Shown: piece after piece, positions 47,098-58,570 of the stretch
Numbering within the stretch: position 1 is the first letter of the stretch
Layout of the letters: each line of letters starts with the position of its first letter
Source: Gossypium raimondii
Lineage: Eukaryota > Streptophyta > Magnoliopsida > Malvales > Malvaceae
NCBI RefSeq assembly: GCF_025698545.1
Contig: NC_068572.1
Location: 2,604,001 to 2,668,000 of the forward strand
Length of the DNA stretch: 64,000 nucleotides
Direction: 5' to 3'
Notes under the pieces: model-generated
The model's database searches: none
Told to the model about the DNA's origin: nothing
The model's input: the letters and a program-made list of their open reading frames with translations, nothing else
Program-made: the position numbers and the translations under genes

Positions 47098-50000
47098 TTA
47101 ACTTGATATAGACTGAAAGCTTCCATTGAATTCATCATAAAGCCATCTGCAGAATGAATAGTTCCATCATTAGTCGAAATCCGATCTGTCGTGTGCTTAA
47201 CACATGCTAAATTTATCAATCAAAAAGACATACCTGCATAAGAAAATTGCCTTTGATCTTTCATTTGCTTCAATTCCTAACTGACTTCGTCTTTCACTTT
47301 CTTCTTTGAATTTATCAGCAGGAAGAACTTCACACGGGCACTGGATCGCGCTTGCCATTACAGTGCTATCGTTATTAGATTCATAAACCTACAGATAATA
47401 ACAGAAGCAACAATTGGCAAACCACCAGATTTTACTTGCTACTATGACAGTCATCATGTATAGACAACAGATAGAACAATAGTAAGAGAACAGTTTGAGT
47501 AAACATGCATGAAGGATTACCTCACTGATTTCAGGAGGACATGGATGTGCAACACCCTCCGGTAAATCACTAGGAAAGTAGCACCTTTTGACAACCACCC
47601 ACTTTGACCCTGTTTTAGCATCCTCCCACATTGCCTGCAGTGAAGATCCAAAATTATAAATTTGTTTTTTACGGGACACTGGAATCAGTAATCTTGATAT
47701 AAATTTTTTCAAACATGCTCACCTGAAGCTTAGATGGTATCAGTTTATCCTGGCCAGAATGAACAAGAGCATGATCGTGAACTTTATAAATTATGCCATC
47801 AATGCAACAATACTGGTAAAATTTTTTCCCATCCACAACTTGAAGTATGTCACCAGCCCATTCCACAGCACGCAAACCATCAGAAGAAAACTCCAGATGC
47901 CTTGAAATCTCAGTATTAGCTCCAGAATTTCCAGAAGGATTAACTTGTGCAGCTACAGCATCTTGTTCACTTTGATTAATCTGTTTAATGCAGTCAATAT
48001 CTCCTTTCGAACAATCTTTCTCCATATCTTTAACTCCGGAACTTTCAACATGGCAATTATTTGAAGGGACTTCAGCAAAGTTTTGCTGCCCTGTTTGGAT
48101 ATCTTTAGAGTTATCTGAAGGCTGAGAATGATCTGCCTTCTTGCAGATTGTGTTATCTGATGTATCAGCAGGTTCTGATGTTGATGTAGGATCTTTTCTT
48201 TCTTCATGATTAGATGATTCAGTCATTTGAGAATGTTCTTCAGGTCTCTCATTTACGGTGCCAACAGAAGGCAAATCACATACAGCCTCCAAAGGTTTCG
48301 TCAAGTTCTCTTTTGGAACCTTAGAACCAGATGCTGACTCAACAGAGTTGCTGTCAACTGCAGTGGCCATAGCCAGAGTCTGTGATGCGGAGCTTCCATT
48401 TGCAGTTACCTTCTCATGATTGACAGTTGAACCCAGATTTTCCATTTTCTTCTCTGAAGATGACTGAGGTTCAGCTGTGCTAGAAGGCACTTTGGATACA
48501 TTGATACTTCTCATGACACGACCATATTTAGGGGGCAAAGGCTTGCCATTGCAAAATGACAAGCATCTAGCACAGTGCCACTCACCTCTAGGGATTGCCT
48601 TCTGATTGTTTGACTGCAAACATTTCAAGTGAAATCCTTTCTCACATGCATCACAAATCAGCACAGTTTCCACGTCATTAATGGTAACTTTGCACGTTTG
48701 GCAAGTCAAAGCCTTATTCATATACTCTCTAGAAGGAGGAGTCCAAGTTGGATGAGCAGGAAGCTTCGGTTGTAACAGCTTTTGAACAATTCGAGCAATT
48801 TCATTGTGATTATTAATAAATGGAGGAGCTTGTGTAAAGTTTGCACCTTGCACTGGCTGGTGCACACTAGGAAAAGTTCCAGGTGCAGTTTGAGTAATGA
48901 ATGGTCTAAAGGTTTGATCTCTCACTGCTTGATTATTCATCTGGGCTGTAGTCAAACCAGAACTTCCTTCAACCTTTATTGGATTATGAGTCAAAACCTT
49001 GTTCTCTTGCCCGGATTTAGCTAACCCTGCAGATTGAGCTTGTATGGACCAAGTGGGAGCATTCGCAGGTGGATGGCTTGCCGAAGAATTAACTGAAACA
49101 GACAATATTTGCAATAAAGATGCAGAAATGTTTAACAGAACCGAATAAGGGAGAGAATAGTAATAACATAGTAGCAGAACATTTGGGTAAAGGAAGCATT
49201 GATCATCCAATAATTCATCATAGAACACCATTGCAAGTCAAGGAAGCCATCCCCACCCCACCCCGCCCATGGAAAAAGTAAGTAGACCATATTATCTAAT
49301 CTCTAGATGGTACTAAATACAAAGCTCAAAAATTCCAATTGATATGTACAAAGCGCTTCAATTTTATTTGCTGATAAGGGACAGAGACCTGGCTGAAGAG
49401 AGAATTACCTGGCATTTGGGAAACATAAGAAGCCGCATTTGATCCTCCATCCAACTTAATTTGTGGTCTCTCAACCCTGGGATATGCAAATGAAGACGAA
49501 TCCCTTCCAAGATGGCCACTTGGTAATCCAGTGGACATTGTTGGCATTTTTACATCGCTGGTGGGCAATTGATGCTGTAAGGGAGCTGAACCTGCTGCTG
49601 CAACATGAGCAGGTGGCAAAGAAACTGGGATGCCACCAGAAGATACGGCTGGGTGAATCGGTTGATCTGATGGCAAAAGGCGAGCTGCATGTAATGCTCC
49701 ACGGTTTTCAGCTGATCCACCAATATTCGTTTGCAAAGGCTGAGATGTATATGTACCAGGTGTAGTGAATTTCTTAGGTTCTTCCATCTGGAAAAGCATT
49801 AAGGTAATCAAACACTCAGATTCCAATATAATACTATGGCATGACCTTTTCAATCGTTTAACATGCCCAGAAAATGTGTGCTTTAAATTAAATCAAGCCA
49901 TATCTGCATAAACAGCTGAAAAGCTTGGCAGCACATAGATCATGGAAGGAAGCATTTGATACCAAAAATTTAATATTACATTAATAAATATCATGAGAAT

Positions 50001-51218
50001 GCTACAAAATTATGGAACTAAAGGATGAGTCCTTTAGATAGCATGATTGGTATACTATTCTTTGCCATTGCCACCCTTTAAGACAACATATCTATGTTAT
50101 TCCGATTTAATTTCCTTTGAAGTACTTGTGTTCGACACATATTTAGACATGAGTATGAACAGATACGATCCTCCAGATATATGAAAATATTTAAAAAAAA
50201 AATTTGAACATACTCACGTCAAACACATACCTATATTGAGTATTAACACTCACACCCAAGTCTAAGTAGTACAACAACCTGTGAATCAAATGCATCTTTC
50301 AATCCATAAACAACGACCACCTTAAGCCATGTCTATCTTATGGTGCTCAAAACCATGAACCCATAAATAAACAACTATGCCACAAAAAATATCAGACTGA
50401 AAATGACAAAATCCTGCTAGCAGTAACTAAAATCATTATATTCCTTTTTTTTCTTATGAGCAATTTAAACCAAATTAAGCTTTTCACAGCTACACACACA
50501 GCCCTTAATCCACCAAAATTCACTTTAAAAACCGAGAAGAAAATCAAATTATACAATAGATTGAGAACTTTAACTTTCGCAATTATACGGAAAACTGAAT
50601 TTCAGGACAATTTCTCATATAAATTGCACCAAAGAAAAACAAAATTAACGCCTGCCCTAAATACTTCTTGACCAATATAAAATCAAATCAATCAAAAAAT
50701 GAAAATGACCACACAAATCCAAATGTACCCATAATTCCAGACCAAACAAAAAACAAAATTAATGAAAAATTCATTAAAAGAATAAAAAATAATAATACAA
50801 TTAAGACATTTTTTACCTTCATTTTGGCGAACAAAACCTTCTGAGAAATCGACATTCCCATATCCCTAAACCCTAATCTCTGCTCCTTGAGGTTGGAATT
50901 AAGCCCCAACTCTTCAATCACATTCCCTATTGCATCCCTCCCAACAATATCCTTAGGTGCCATCTCCCCGCACATTTCCGCCAACGTCTCACGCGCCTCC
51001 GCCATCAACGACATCTCCGCCGACGTAGGATTCTTACCTCCCCTCATCTTCCCCATCGTTGACAACACCAGCACAATCTCCGCTACCCTCTTTAGTCCCC
51101 CACCGCACCGCTGCTTCTTGGACGCAGAAACTGCCCCGTTTTCGACCCCACGTTTCTCCCCCACCGCAGGAGAAGGCTCAAACGCTGCGTTTTCGTCGAC
51201 ACCCACCTCGGGATCCAT
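47098..51218 (-). CDS. PHD-finger protein (At3g20280-like)
   Basis: Putative chromatin reader. Six exons (minus): 51218-50817, 49787-49409, 49092-47723, 47634-47521, 47388-47234, 47146-47098. Phases agree and give 822 aa. Residues 1-134 form a conserved N-terminal region (VLVLSTMGKMRGGKNPT, then AEMCGEMAPKDIVGRDAIG). A low-complexity Pro/Ser/Gln region follows. The PHD finger (about 391-437) is C4HC3: CQTC, CDAC, H in GFHLKC, WHCARC. After a long acidic/serine linker the C-terminus (AVEWAGDILQVVDGKKFYQ, then WEDAKTGSKWVVVKRCYFP, CPPEISEVYES and FLCRWLYDEF) looks like a divergent BAH-type or chromatin-associated module. I recall At3g20280-type proteins with this layout, but their function is not well known. 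No nuclear localisation signal was mapped, although KKQR lies near residue 34. Confidence 0.88.
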
Positions 51219-51746
51219 TACAAAACAAAGCCAATCTAGAAAAAAACGTCGTCTTCTAAGAAGAGGGACTGAAACCAGAGCGAGAGCGAGAGAGAGGGAG
51301 AAATAAAGATCCGAGTGGGAATTAAGAAATTATAAAACTAAAAAATTAAAAAAAAATCAGGGAACTTTTGGCGGGTAAATTGGGGGAAAGAGAGAGAAAT
51401 TTTTAAAATAAATTTTTACTTTGTCAAAGCAGGGATCAGAGTAAGGATTGAATGAACGAAGGGATTTTGTGAGAGCGTCGAATGACGAAAAAGATAAAAA
51501 AGATGGTTTATTTAGGGGAGTTTTTGTAATTTAAACATGAACCGGGCGGTTTGCTCAAATCGAACCGGATATTATAATTTGGGGATTTTGAGGTGAATCT
51601 AGGGTTTCTGGAGTTTTTACAACGTGAGGTGAAGGCTTTGTGGTTATGGGGGAAGTGAGCAATGAAAAGTAGCCACGTCAGCAAAATAGAAAAAACAAGT
51701 AAAAATCTAGATTATATGGCACCACTAAGGTAACCATAAAATTTTC
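51219..51746. other. Upstream region of the PHD gene
   Basis: 5' leader and promoter of the minus-strand PHD gene. Purine-rich repeats (GAGAGCGAGAGAGAGGGAG at about 51281-51300) lie in the probable leader, a GA-rich pattern common in plant promoters. No other gene is seen. Confidence 0.55.
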
Positions 51747-52193
51747 GTTAAATTAAATTTAAGGGCACTAAACTATTTGTAAGTTTATATTTTAGTTATT
51801 TATTTTTAAAAAGTTACAAAATGGTCAGTAAACTATGACATTCTCTATTTGCACCATCTGCACAAATTGAAAGTTTTTTTTCCCTTCTCTTTTACAGTTC
51901 ATTTTTTGTTTCATGAAACAGTTTTGAACATCTCGAATTTTTGAACAAAAATCCAAATAGTTTTCTTCTCTCATCTTCCACCATACCAATCTTCAAATCA
52001 TCGCTTAAAGCTCTCTAGCCGAACTTTGAAAAAAAAAACTTAACAGTCTATGAATTAAATGAAAACTTTTAAATAGTTTAGTAACTTAAATGAAAACTTT
52101 TGAATAATTCAGTGACTATTTTGTAACTTTTTAAAATTGAGTGACCAAAATGTAAACTTACTAATAGTTTGATGACCTTAAGTGTAATTTACC
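51747..52193. mobile_element. MITE with long terminal inverted repeats
   Basis: The left arm (GTTAAATTAAATTTAAGG, then ACTAAACTATTTGTAAGTTT and AAAAAGTTACAAAATGGTCA) is the inverted repeat of the right arm (TATTTTGTAACTTTTT, then AAACTTACTAATAGTTTGAT and AAGTGTAATTTACC) for roughly 90 bp. The flanks ATAAAATTTTC and ATAAAAATTTT are similar and may be a degraded TSD. The interior includes part of a short pyrimidine-rich stretch. Its ends resemble those of the TIR element at 27280-35472. Confidence 0.8.
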
Positions 52194-52960
52194 ATAAAAA
52201 TTTTATCCCTCGTTCCTATTATATATTAGATAGATTACAATACACCCACAATGTAAGTGAAAAATAAATTTATGCAAAACCTTATATAACTACTAAATGA
52301 GACTTTAGTTGTATGATAAAATCAACTTCCTACTACGTAATTATATTTTTACCATTACTTACGTGTTGATACCAGATTTATTTATAAATAGTTATTTAAA
52401 ATAAATTTGTTGATGTTTAGATTTACCTTTTAAAGATCTTTTCAAATATTATATATAAAAGTATTTTTAAAAATCAGAATATGTTTTTGGAAAACTAAAA
52501 ATTAAGTTGAAAATTTAAGTAAAAAATTAAATATGTTTCGATATATTACTTAAAAATTAAGTATGATACATAATTAAGTTATTTGATAGATATAAATTTT
52601 AAATAATGTAATTCTTTTATTTTTTATTTTATCCTCGTTTTTTTATTTTACACTATAATATAATGTTAAAATAAATTAATTAAAAATATTCTACGTGATA
52701 AGTAACTCTTTATTTAATTATAATTTTTGCCATAGAAAATTTCTATGAGACAACTATTTTATGAATTATCAAATGTGCTTGAAAATATAAATCACTTAAA
52801 ATATTAATATTTAGCTGATTTTATTTTTTTTAACGACTTATCAAACAATATTTTAATGTTTTATTAATTTGTGACACCAAACTAGTCAAAAGTTTTATAA
52901 AAGCATAAATAGAAATTTATTTTTTGTTGCTTTTTCCTGATAGCTATAAGTTCATATATA
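52194..52960. other. AT-rich intergenic DNA
   Basis: Very AT-rich, with no gene and no repeat ends recognised. Confidence 0.6.
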
Positions 52961-53406
52961 CATGGTGTTAGGATCGACCCGACTAAGCAACAAGTAAAAA
53001 AAATAGCGGAATAAATTGAGAAATTGAACACACAAATTTAACGTGAAAAAACCTCTCCAAAGAGGATAAAAAACCACGAGCAAAGATAATTTTACTATAA
53101 TGGCAAAAGAACGAAGAGTACAAAAGATTGAGATAAAAATTAAACCCCGAAAACAAAGCACTCTCAAAACGTAAACATAAAATTCTCTAAATGTGTTATA
53201 AGTTATAATCTCTAATGGGTGTATTTTTTAAGATTGTAAAAGAACTTATTTATACGCTAAATTAGTATGTCAAACAAACTATGCTAATAAATGCCAAATA
53301 TATTATACTAATAAATACTAAATCTTATAGAAAGAAAATATATTTTTACTTAACTTGACTTGCAAGCAATCTCTTAGAATTTGAGTCACACAACTCTAAC
53401 ACATGG
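52961..53406. mobile_element. Short solo LTR or TRIM-like LTR with TSD
   Basis: A 436-bp unit at 52966-53401 begins TGTTAGGATCGACCCGACTA and ends CACACAACTCTAACA (TGTTA...TAACA), flanked by the TSD CATGG (52961-52965 and 53402-53406). The ends and size suit a solo LTR of a Copia-type or small non-autonomous element. No internal region is present and its orientation is unknown. Confidence 0.85.
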
Positions 53407-53924
53407 TAAATTGTAACTAGATTAAGTGACAGAAGTGCACGTGAAACACAAAAATGTACATAGAAAACTTTGTTACACGATTCAAATTCCTCTACAGAGT
53501 CTTGTATAAAGAGCTAATTCACCACGATTCAACAAGTATAAATTACGATTTAAGTCATATTCACCTAACATATAACAACTTCACATCTATACTTTTAATA
53601 CGAATCACTCTCCACTGAAACTCTTTCCCTGCAAATTTTGTTGTAAACCAAGTGACTCAATTGAGTTTACTTTCAATTTTGCACACGAAATGCTAGTTTC
53701 TATACGAATAAAAAAAAGTGCTCTCTCAATACCTTCTAACATAATACAACCTGATCATATAGAAATACAATTAAATTATAATCACATTCCCCTTAAAAAC
53801 ACTCTAATTCGATCCTTGTTCAATTGATCATACACAATTGAATTGCTTAAATTTCTTGGTATGTTTAACTTGTTTGGAATTGTTATCTAGGTACACTTGT
53901 TATTTGTTCCAACACTTGTTTATT
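53407..53924. other. Intergenic, retroelement-like texture
   Basis: It has LTR-like phrases (for example ACACGATTCAAATTCCTC) but neither defined ends nor coding sequence. No gene is seen. Confidence 0.4.
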
Positions 53925-54221
53925 GTTAACGTCGTGACGAGGAACAGTCAGTGAGTGGCGTCACGATCTGAAATCCCCGAAGTTACAACGTCAACTCGAT
54001 AGTTTAAAAATTCTATAATTTGATCATTATTCAACTTCGAGTTATATAAAGAGTTTTTGTAATCTTGTATATAATTGTAAAACATGTCGTAATGATGTTT
54101 TGAACTTAATAATATGTATGAATTGTTCAATTGAATTGTAATTGATTGTAGTTGCTCCGACAATGAATATAACATCTCATAACTCGAACCAGACGATCAG
54201 GTCAAGTATGGGATGTTACAT
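53925..54221 (-). mobile_element. LTR fragment of family C
   Basis: On the minus strand it begins TGTAACATCCCATACTTGAC and follows the first part of the LTR at 28435 with many substitutions, including the GTCGTGACG-rich patch near 53930-53970, which corresponds to the GTCGCGAC region of the other copy. Only the first 300 bp or so is kept. It lies about 0.6 kb upstream of the V-ATPase gene. Confidence 0.65.
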
Positions 54222-54808
54222 ACTTTTATTCAATTATATATATATATTTAAAATTAACATATTTAAATTTTTGTAGATTTAAATATTTGACATATGGTTA
54301 AAAATTTGAATTCAAATTTTTTTGTAGATTCAGATATATGACTAATAATATGTTCAGAATTAGATAGTAATATTCAGATGATTTAAGAATAATAAATAAA
54401 TTTAATTTTTTAGTGATTTTAAGGTATATTTGAGCCAATTCAGCCCAAATTAGACCATAGGACCCAAAATCCATTTGAGCCCAATATTTGACAAAATTGG
54501 ATTATCTTAGCCCAAAATGGGCATCCATTTACTTCAAGTTTGGGCTCAATGAGACGGGTCATTGATGAACCCTCAGTGTTCCTTTGTGGGGGAAGATCCG
54601 AAACTAAAAACTAAAACCTCAACCATTTGATTTCCAAATCCAAGCTTAAGATCTCAATTCCTGTTATTTTCTCCCATTTTCCCAGAAATCATACAGAAGG
54701 TTTTGGTTTTTAGCATAAGAATTTCGTCTTATATCCATATTTGTTTTTGATTAATTTACATCCTTTTTGTTTTTGCAGGAAATTTTGTGTAAAATCGACA
54801 TCTGGAAT
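54222..54808. other. VHA-e: Upstream region of the V-ATPase subunit e gene
   Basis: Promoter and 5' UTR. A good splice acceptor (TTTTTGTTTTTGCAG, ending 54778) lies 30 bp before the start codon, so a 5' UTR intron is likely; its donor was not fixed. No TATA box was assigned. Confidence 0.5.
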
Positions 54809-57548
54809 ATGGGTTTCTTGGTAACAACCCTGATTTTTGCTGTAATTGGGATAATTGCATCGCTTTGTACCAGAATCTGCTGTAACAGAGGTCCCTCTGC
54901 TAATCTGTGAGTGTCCTCTTCACAATCTCTTTTTTAGATTTATAATTCATATGTTAAAACTTGTATTTTTTTTTTTTACAATCTGGGTTGATGTTGCTTT
55001 AATTAAGTTTAAACTTTTAAAGGGTATCTGTTGATTGGTATACTTCAATGAAATATGCTTTAATTTGGTATTGCAACTTGGAAGAATAACGAGTTGGCAC
55101 TGTAAACCAATGCTGAATTATTTGTGCTGTGGTTATTTACTGTAAAGATTGCAGTAAGCCGTGTTTCAAGGCATTGTGCCAGACAACAAAAATGCCTTGA
55201 TCCTTTTCAGGCATGAACTGGTGTTCCGATCAGGCGCACAACTGGTGCGCTGAGATGTGCTTTTTGCAAGGCAATATGTGTGCTGAAGAAAGGCCCCCCG
55301 GCTAATCGAAGTTCTCTTTCATTTCTTTTATTTTTAGACTTCTTTCAATAGTTGTACCATTATGAGTAAGAAAGGGGATAATATGCTTCGTAATATTTGA
55401 TATTCAACCATAGATGGGGATCATAACGAAATCATGCATATTGATCAAAGAAATCGTAACATACCTTCCCTTATGATATGATCTTGCTTCAAACTAGATC
55501 ACTCTTTGGAGTTAGTTATCATATTTATATATCTTAACCTTATTTTATATATATACACAGACACATATACAAAAATAAGTCCATATACATTTTGTGCTTT
55601 ACTTCACTTGGGGAAGCTTCTTATTCCTTTTTTTTTTTTGTTTTTCTTTGGTGCCTTGGGCAATATAAGGATTCTAGCACATAGAGTGTGCCTTTCACCC
55701 TTGAGAATACTGCCACTGGGTAAAAGATTAGTGACTAGTAAACTGATTTGCGTCGATTTTAGTTATGTAGTACCATTTTTTGATATACCATAGTCTGGTT
55801 TGCTATCTAGATACTACCATACTAGGATGTTTTCTTTTGTTCGATTACTATTTCCTGCCGACAGAGTAATGTCTCCCTAGATTTTCCTTGCTCTCATTGA
55901 AAAACTGCTTTTCCTTGTTTTATTTATACAGGCTCCACCTAACACTGGTCATTACAGCAACGGTCTGTTGTTGGATGATGTAAGTTCATTTCTGCTTTAC
56001 ATTTTATCTTGCCTAACACTGGTCATTACAGCAACGGTCTGTTGTTGGATGATGTAAGTTCATTTCTGCTTTACATTTTATCTTTCTTATGTAGTAGCTC
56101 GACTTTCTTATAGATACTGTTTGTAAAGCAATAATAATATGAAATCTTCAAAGCGCGATGATTGTTAACTGCGGGAATCTTTTGGCTATGCTCATTGCCC
56201 TTCCAAAATTTTGTTTTAGATGAATCATATAGTGCCGCTGCCTTTTCTTCCTATTGTTTCTGCAAGAAGGAACTACTCTTCCTTCCTATGATTTTAAGGC
56301 TTCATTTTCATTTTGAAAATATTTTATGTTTTTATTTTCTATTTTCATTTAAAAAAAACCTTATTTTTCATTTTTGAAAATAAAAAACATGTTTGGTAAA
56401 TATAAATAAAATTTTGTTTTCAATAATGAAAATATGAAAGTCGTTCATTACCTCTTTTTTTTAATAATAGAAACATGAGAAGTAAAATAAAATAAGTTCG
56501 TACATTTATATGGACTTGAACTAAGGTCAGAGATTTGATATTTAAAACTGTTGAAGAAAAATATTCTTGTGTTTATATTGATTTGAATCAGGGTTAATTC
56601 ATTAATTAAATTTAAAGTTAAAAACCTTTGTTCTCATCATTTTCAATTTTACAAATCATTTTTAATAAGAACTTTTAATAAAAACAATGAAAACAATTTT
56701 TTTCTTTTCTAATTTTCATATATTTTTATTTTTGCTTTCCAGAATCTATTTTAAAAATTTCAACCAAACACATTTTCTTTAGTGTTCTCCGTTTTCCAGA
56801 AAACCGAAAATAAAAATGACATTTATTTCTTGAAACCAAGCGGAGCCTAAATTTTCTTTTTGGCATGTGTTAAGTTTGTATGCTTTTACAAGAATCTTAT
56901 TGAAGGTGTATAAAGTGAACTTGTCATTAAATGAGAATAATATCTTGTGTAGCTTGTTCCTTAGGTTCTTTAGCTATTAATTCACCAAATAGGACACCTT
57001 ATTGAAGTCTGATATCTTTGAGTGCCATAATATACTGCCCATTTGTGAGAATTAGCTGGATTTTATGATTGTTGAAATAATGGCTGTGGTGTAAGGTAGA
57101 TTCGCAAGTTCATTAGGTTGTCATGGTTGATGATGAACTTCAATTTTTCGTATAAATGACCCATGTCCTGCATTAAGCTCGTTGGTTCTATGCTGCTTCA
57201 ACTCTATATTTTTCCTAAAACACTCATGTTTGACATCCGTGTCCGACACATATTCAGACATGGGTATGGAGACACAGAAAAGCTTTAAAAAGAATTGAAC
57301 ACACTCGCATCAGACACATTACTTATCTGACATTCTCACTTGAGTCCAAGTAACACGGCATGATTTTGATGAAATTTATCTTTGTAACTACTTTTAGGTA
57401 TAGCTCTAGCTTTAATAAGTAAAACATGTTTTGTTTCATTGTCTTGCTAGTTTGTAATGTTATTTTTTTTTGCCTTGTTAGGTGGGCAATTGTATATCTT
57501 GCACAAATGAAACCACTCATTGTCCCCATTTTGAGTGAAGGAGAGTGA
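54809..57548 (+). CDS. VHA-e: V-type proton ATPase subunit e
   Basis: A small two-helix membrane subunit of the Vo sector of the vacuolar and endomembrane proton pump. Three exons: 54809-54906, 55932-55979, 57482-57548. Both introns are GT-AG and the product is 70 aa, the family length. Helix 1 is about residues 5-23 ([16 protein letters not shown]), followed by the conserved [12 protein letters not shown]. Helix 2 is about 34-56 ([23 protein letters not shown]), with the tail [12 protein letters not shown]. The match to the plant VHA-e family as I recall it is near complete. Most of exon 2, together with its donor, is copied in a perfect 74-bp tandem duplication (55938-56011 and 56012-56085). 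If splicing used the second donor, 74 nt would be added and the frame lost. The long introns carry dispersed repeats. Confidence 0.95.
55140..55790. repeat. Dispersed repeat in VHA-e intron 1
   Basis: This shares interspersed similarity, in the same order and orientation, with 58830-59340 in the last intron of the SYP5 gene. Shared parts include GAGTAAGAAAGGGGATAAT, AAATCATGCAT, GGATTCTAGCACATAGAGTG and CTTTCACCC. It is diverged and its family is unknown. A stretch near 55285-55340 (AAGGCCCCCCGGCTAATC and a pyrimidine-rich run) also loosely resembles the end of exon 1, which may be an old partial copy. Confidence 0.5.
55938..56085 (+). repeat. Perfect 74-bp tandem duplication across exon 2 / intron 2 of VHA-e
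   Basis: The unit at 55938-56011 starts CCTAACACTGGTC and runs through the end of exon 2, its GTAAGT donor and 32 bp of intron. It is repeated at 56012-56085 without a visible mismatch. The second copy has a working-looking donor but no proper acceptor in front of it. It is recent, or an assembly error. Confidence 0.95.
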
Positions 57549-58570
57549 AATTCTTCGCACGAGATCGTTTGCGAGGTTATCAGTAAACAAGCTGTAGTCA
57601 TATTGATTGTGGATTAGCCTCTGAATTTAGTTGTCATGTAATATGTCTTTCTCATGTCGTTTCTGTAAGTAAATCCTTATTCAAAGCTTGAACTTTGAAT
57701 TGGTATTATGTTAGCAGTACTTTATTATTTGTTTCTCATTTGTTCCGTTTTTCATAAAAAATAGTGTTGTTTCCATTAGACATTATGCAGTTTTGATGAA
57801 ATGATATCGAAAAAGATTACATTTATTAATAATCATCATTGTTTCCAAGATGCTTGTTTACATTCTTTGATGATGTTCATGGAACTCCTTATGTTAAGAG
57901 TTTAATTATATTTTATCCTTCTATTAAAAAAAACAGTTAAATTAATTTTGTACATTAGACCAAATAGTAAATTAATCAGACAATGCTATGTGTATTTTAC
58001 TTTGATTTATAAAGATCCTATAAAGACCAATTTTAAGAGTTAAAATGAACAGAAATGACAAATTACAATTCAACTCTTAATACAAGAACCTCTAGGATAC
58101 TTTTACCCTATTATTACATTTAAGTGATAATGTCTTACAAAGATTATATACAATCTATGCATTAGTTTATTATTGAATAGGGTAATTTTAAAAGAAAAAG
58201 TTCAAAAGTAAATCAAAACAAGCTCATGTCATTCAAGTTGACATTAATTTAAGAGTCAAAATAAATTTACAGAGTTGTAAATACAGCTCACTCAACAAGA
58301 CAACTACTTCACATCTTGTTACATGGACTCTCTCATTGTTCTAAAATACCTGTGTCCAGCCATTGTGTCCTTTGAAAAAAATTGAGCATACCCACAATTA
58401 TATCCGACATTTACTTCGAGTCCAAGTAATATAGAAAATATTCAAAGAACAGGGGGGAAAACCGAACAAAATTTCCAGCATATAATCAAGAGAATAAAAG
58501 TTGAAAAAACAAATTCTAACCACAAACAAAACAAAAAGAGCAAGTTTGTTGGGTTCGGTGTTTGTTGGTA
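57549..58570. other. Region between the convergent VHA-e and SYP5 genes
   Basis: 3' UTRs of both genes. It holds a MITE of the GST-intron family at about 57870-58107 (right end GATACTTTTACC; left end CATGGAACTCCTTATG). No gene is seen. Confidence 0.65.
57870..58107. mobile_element. MITE of the GST-intron family, shortened
   Basis: The left part TTAAGAGTTTAATTATATTT is the inverted counterpart of AAATTACAATTCAACTCTTA on the right, and the end GATACTTTTACC matches family members at 3112 and 36565. About 240 bp, shorter than the 323-bp copy. Confidence 0.65.
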
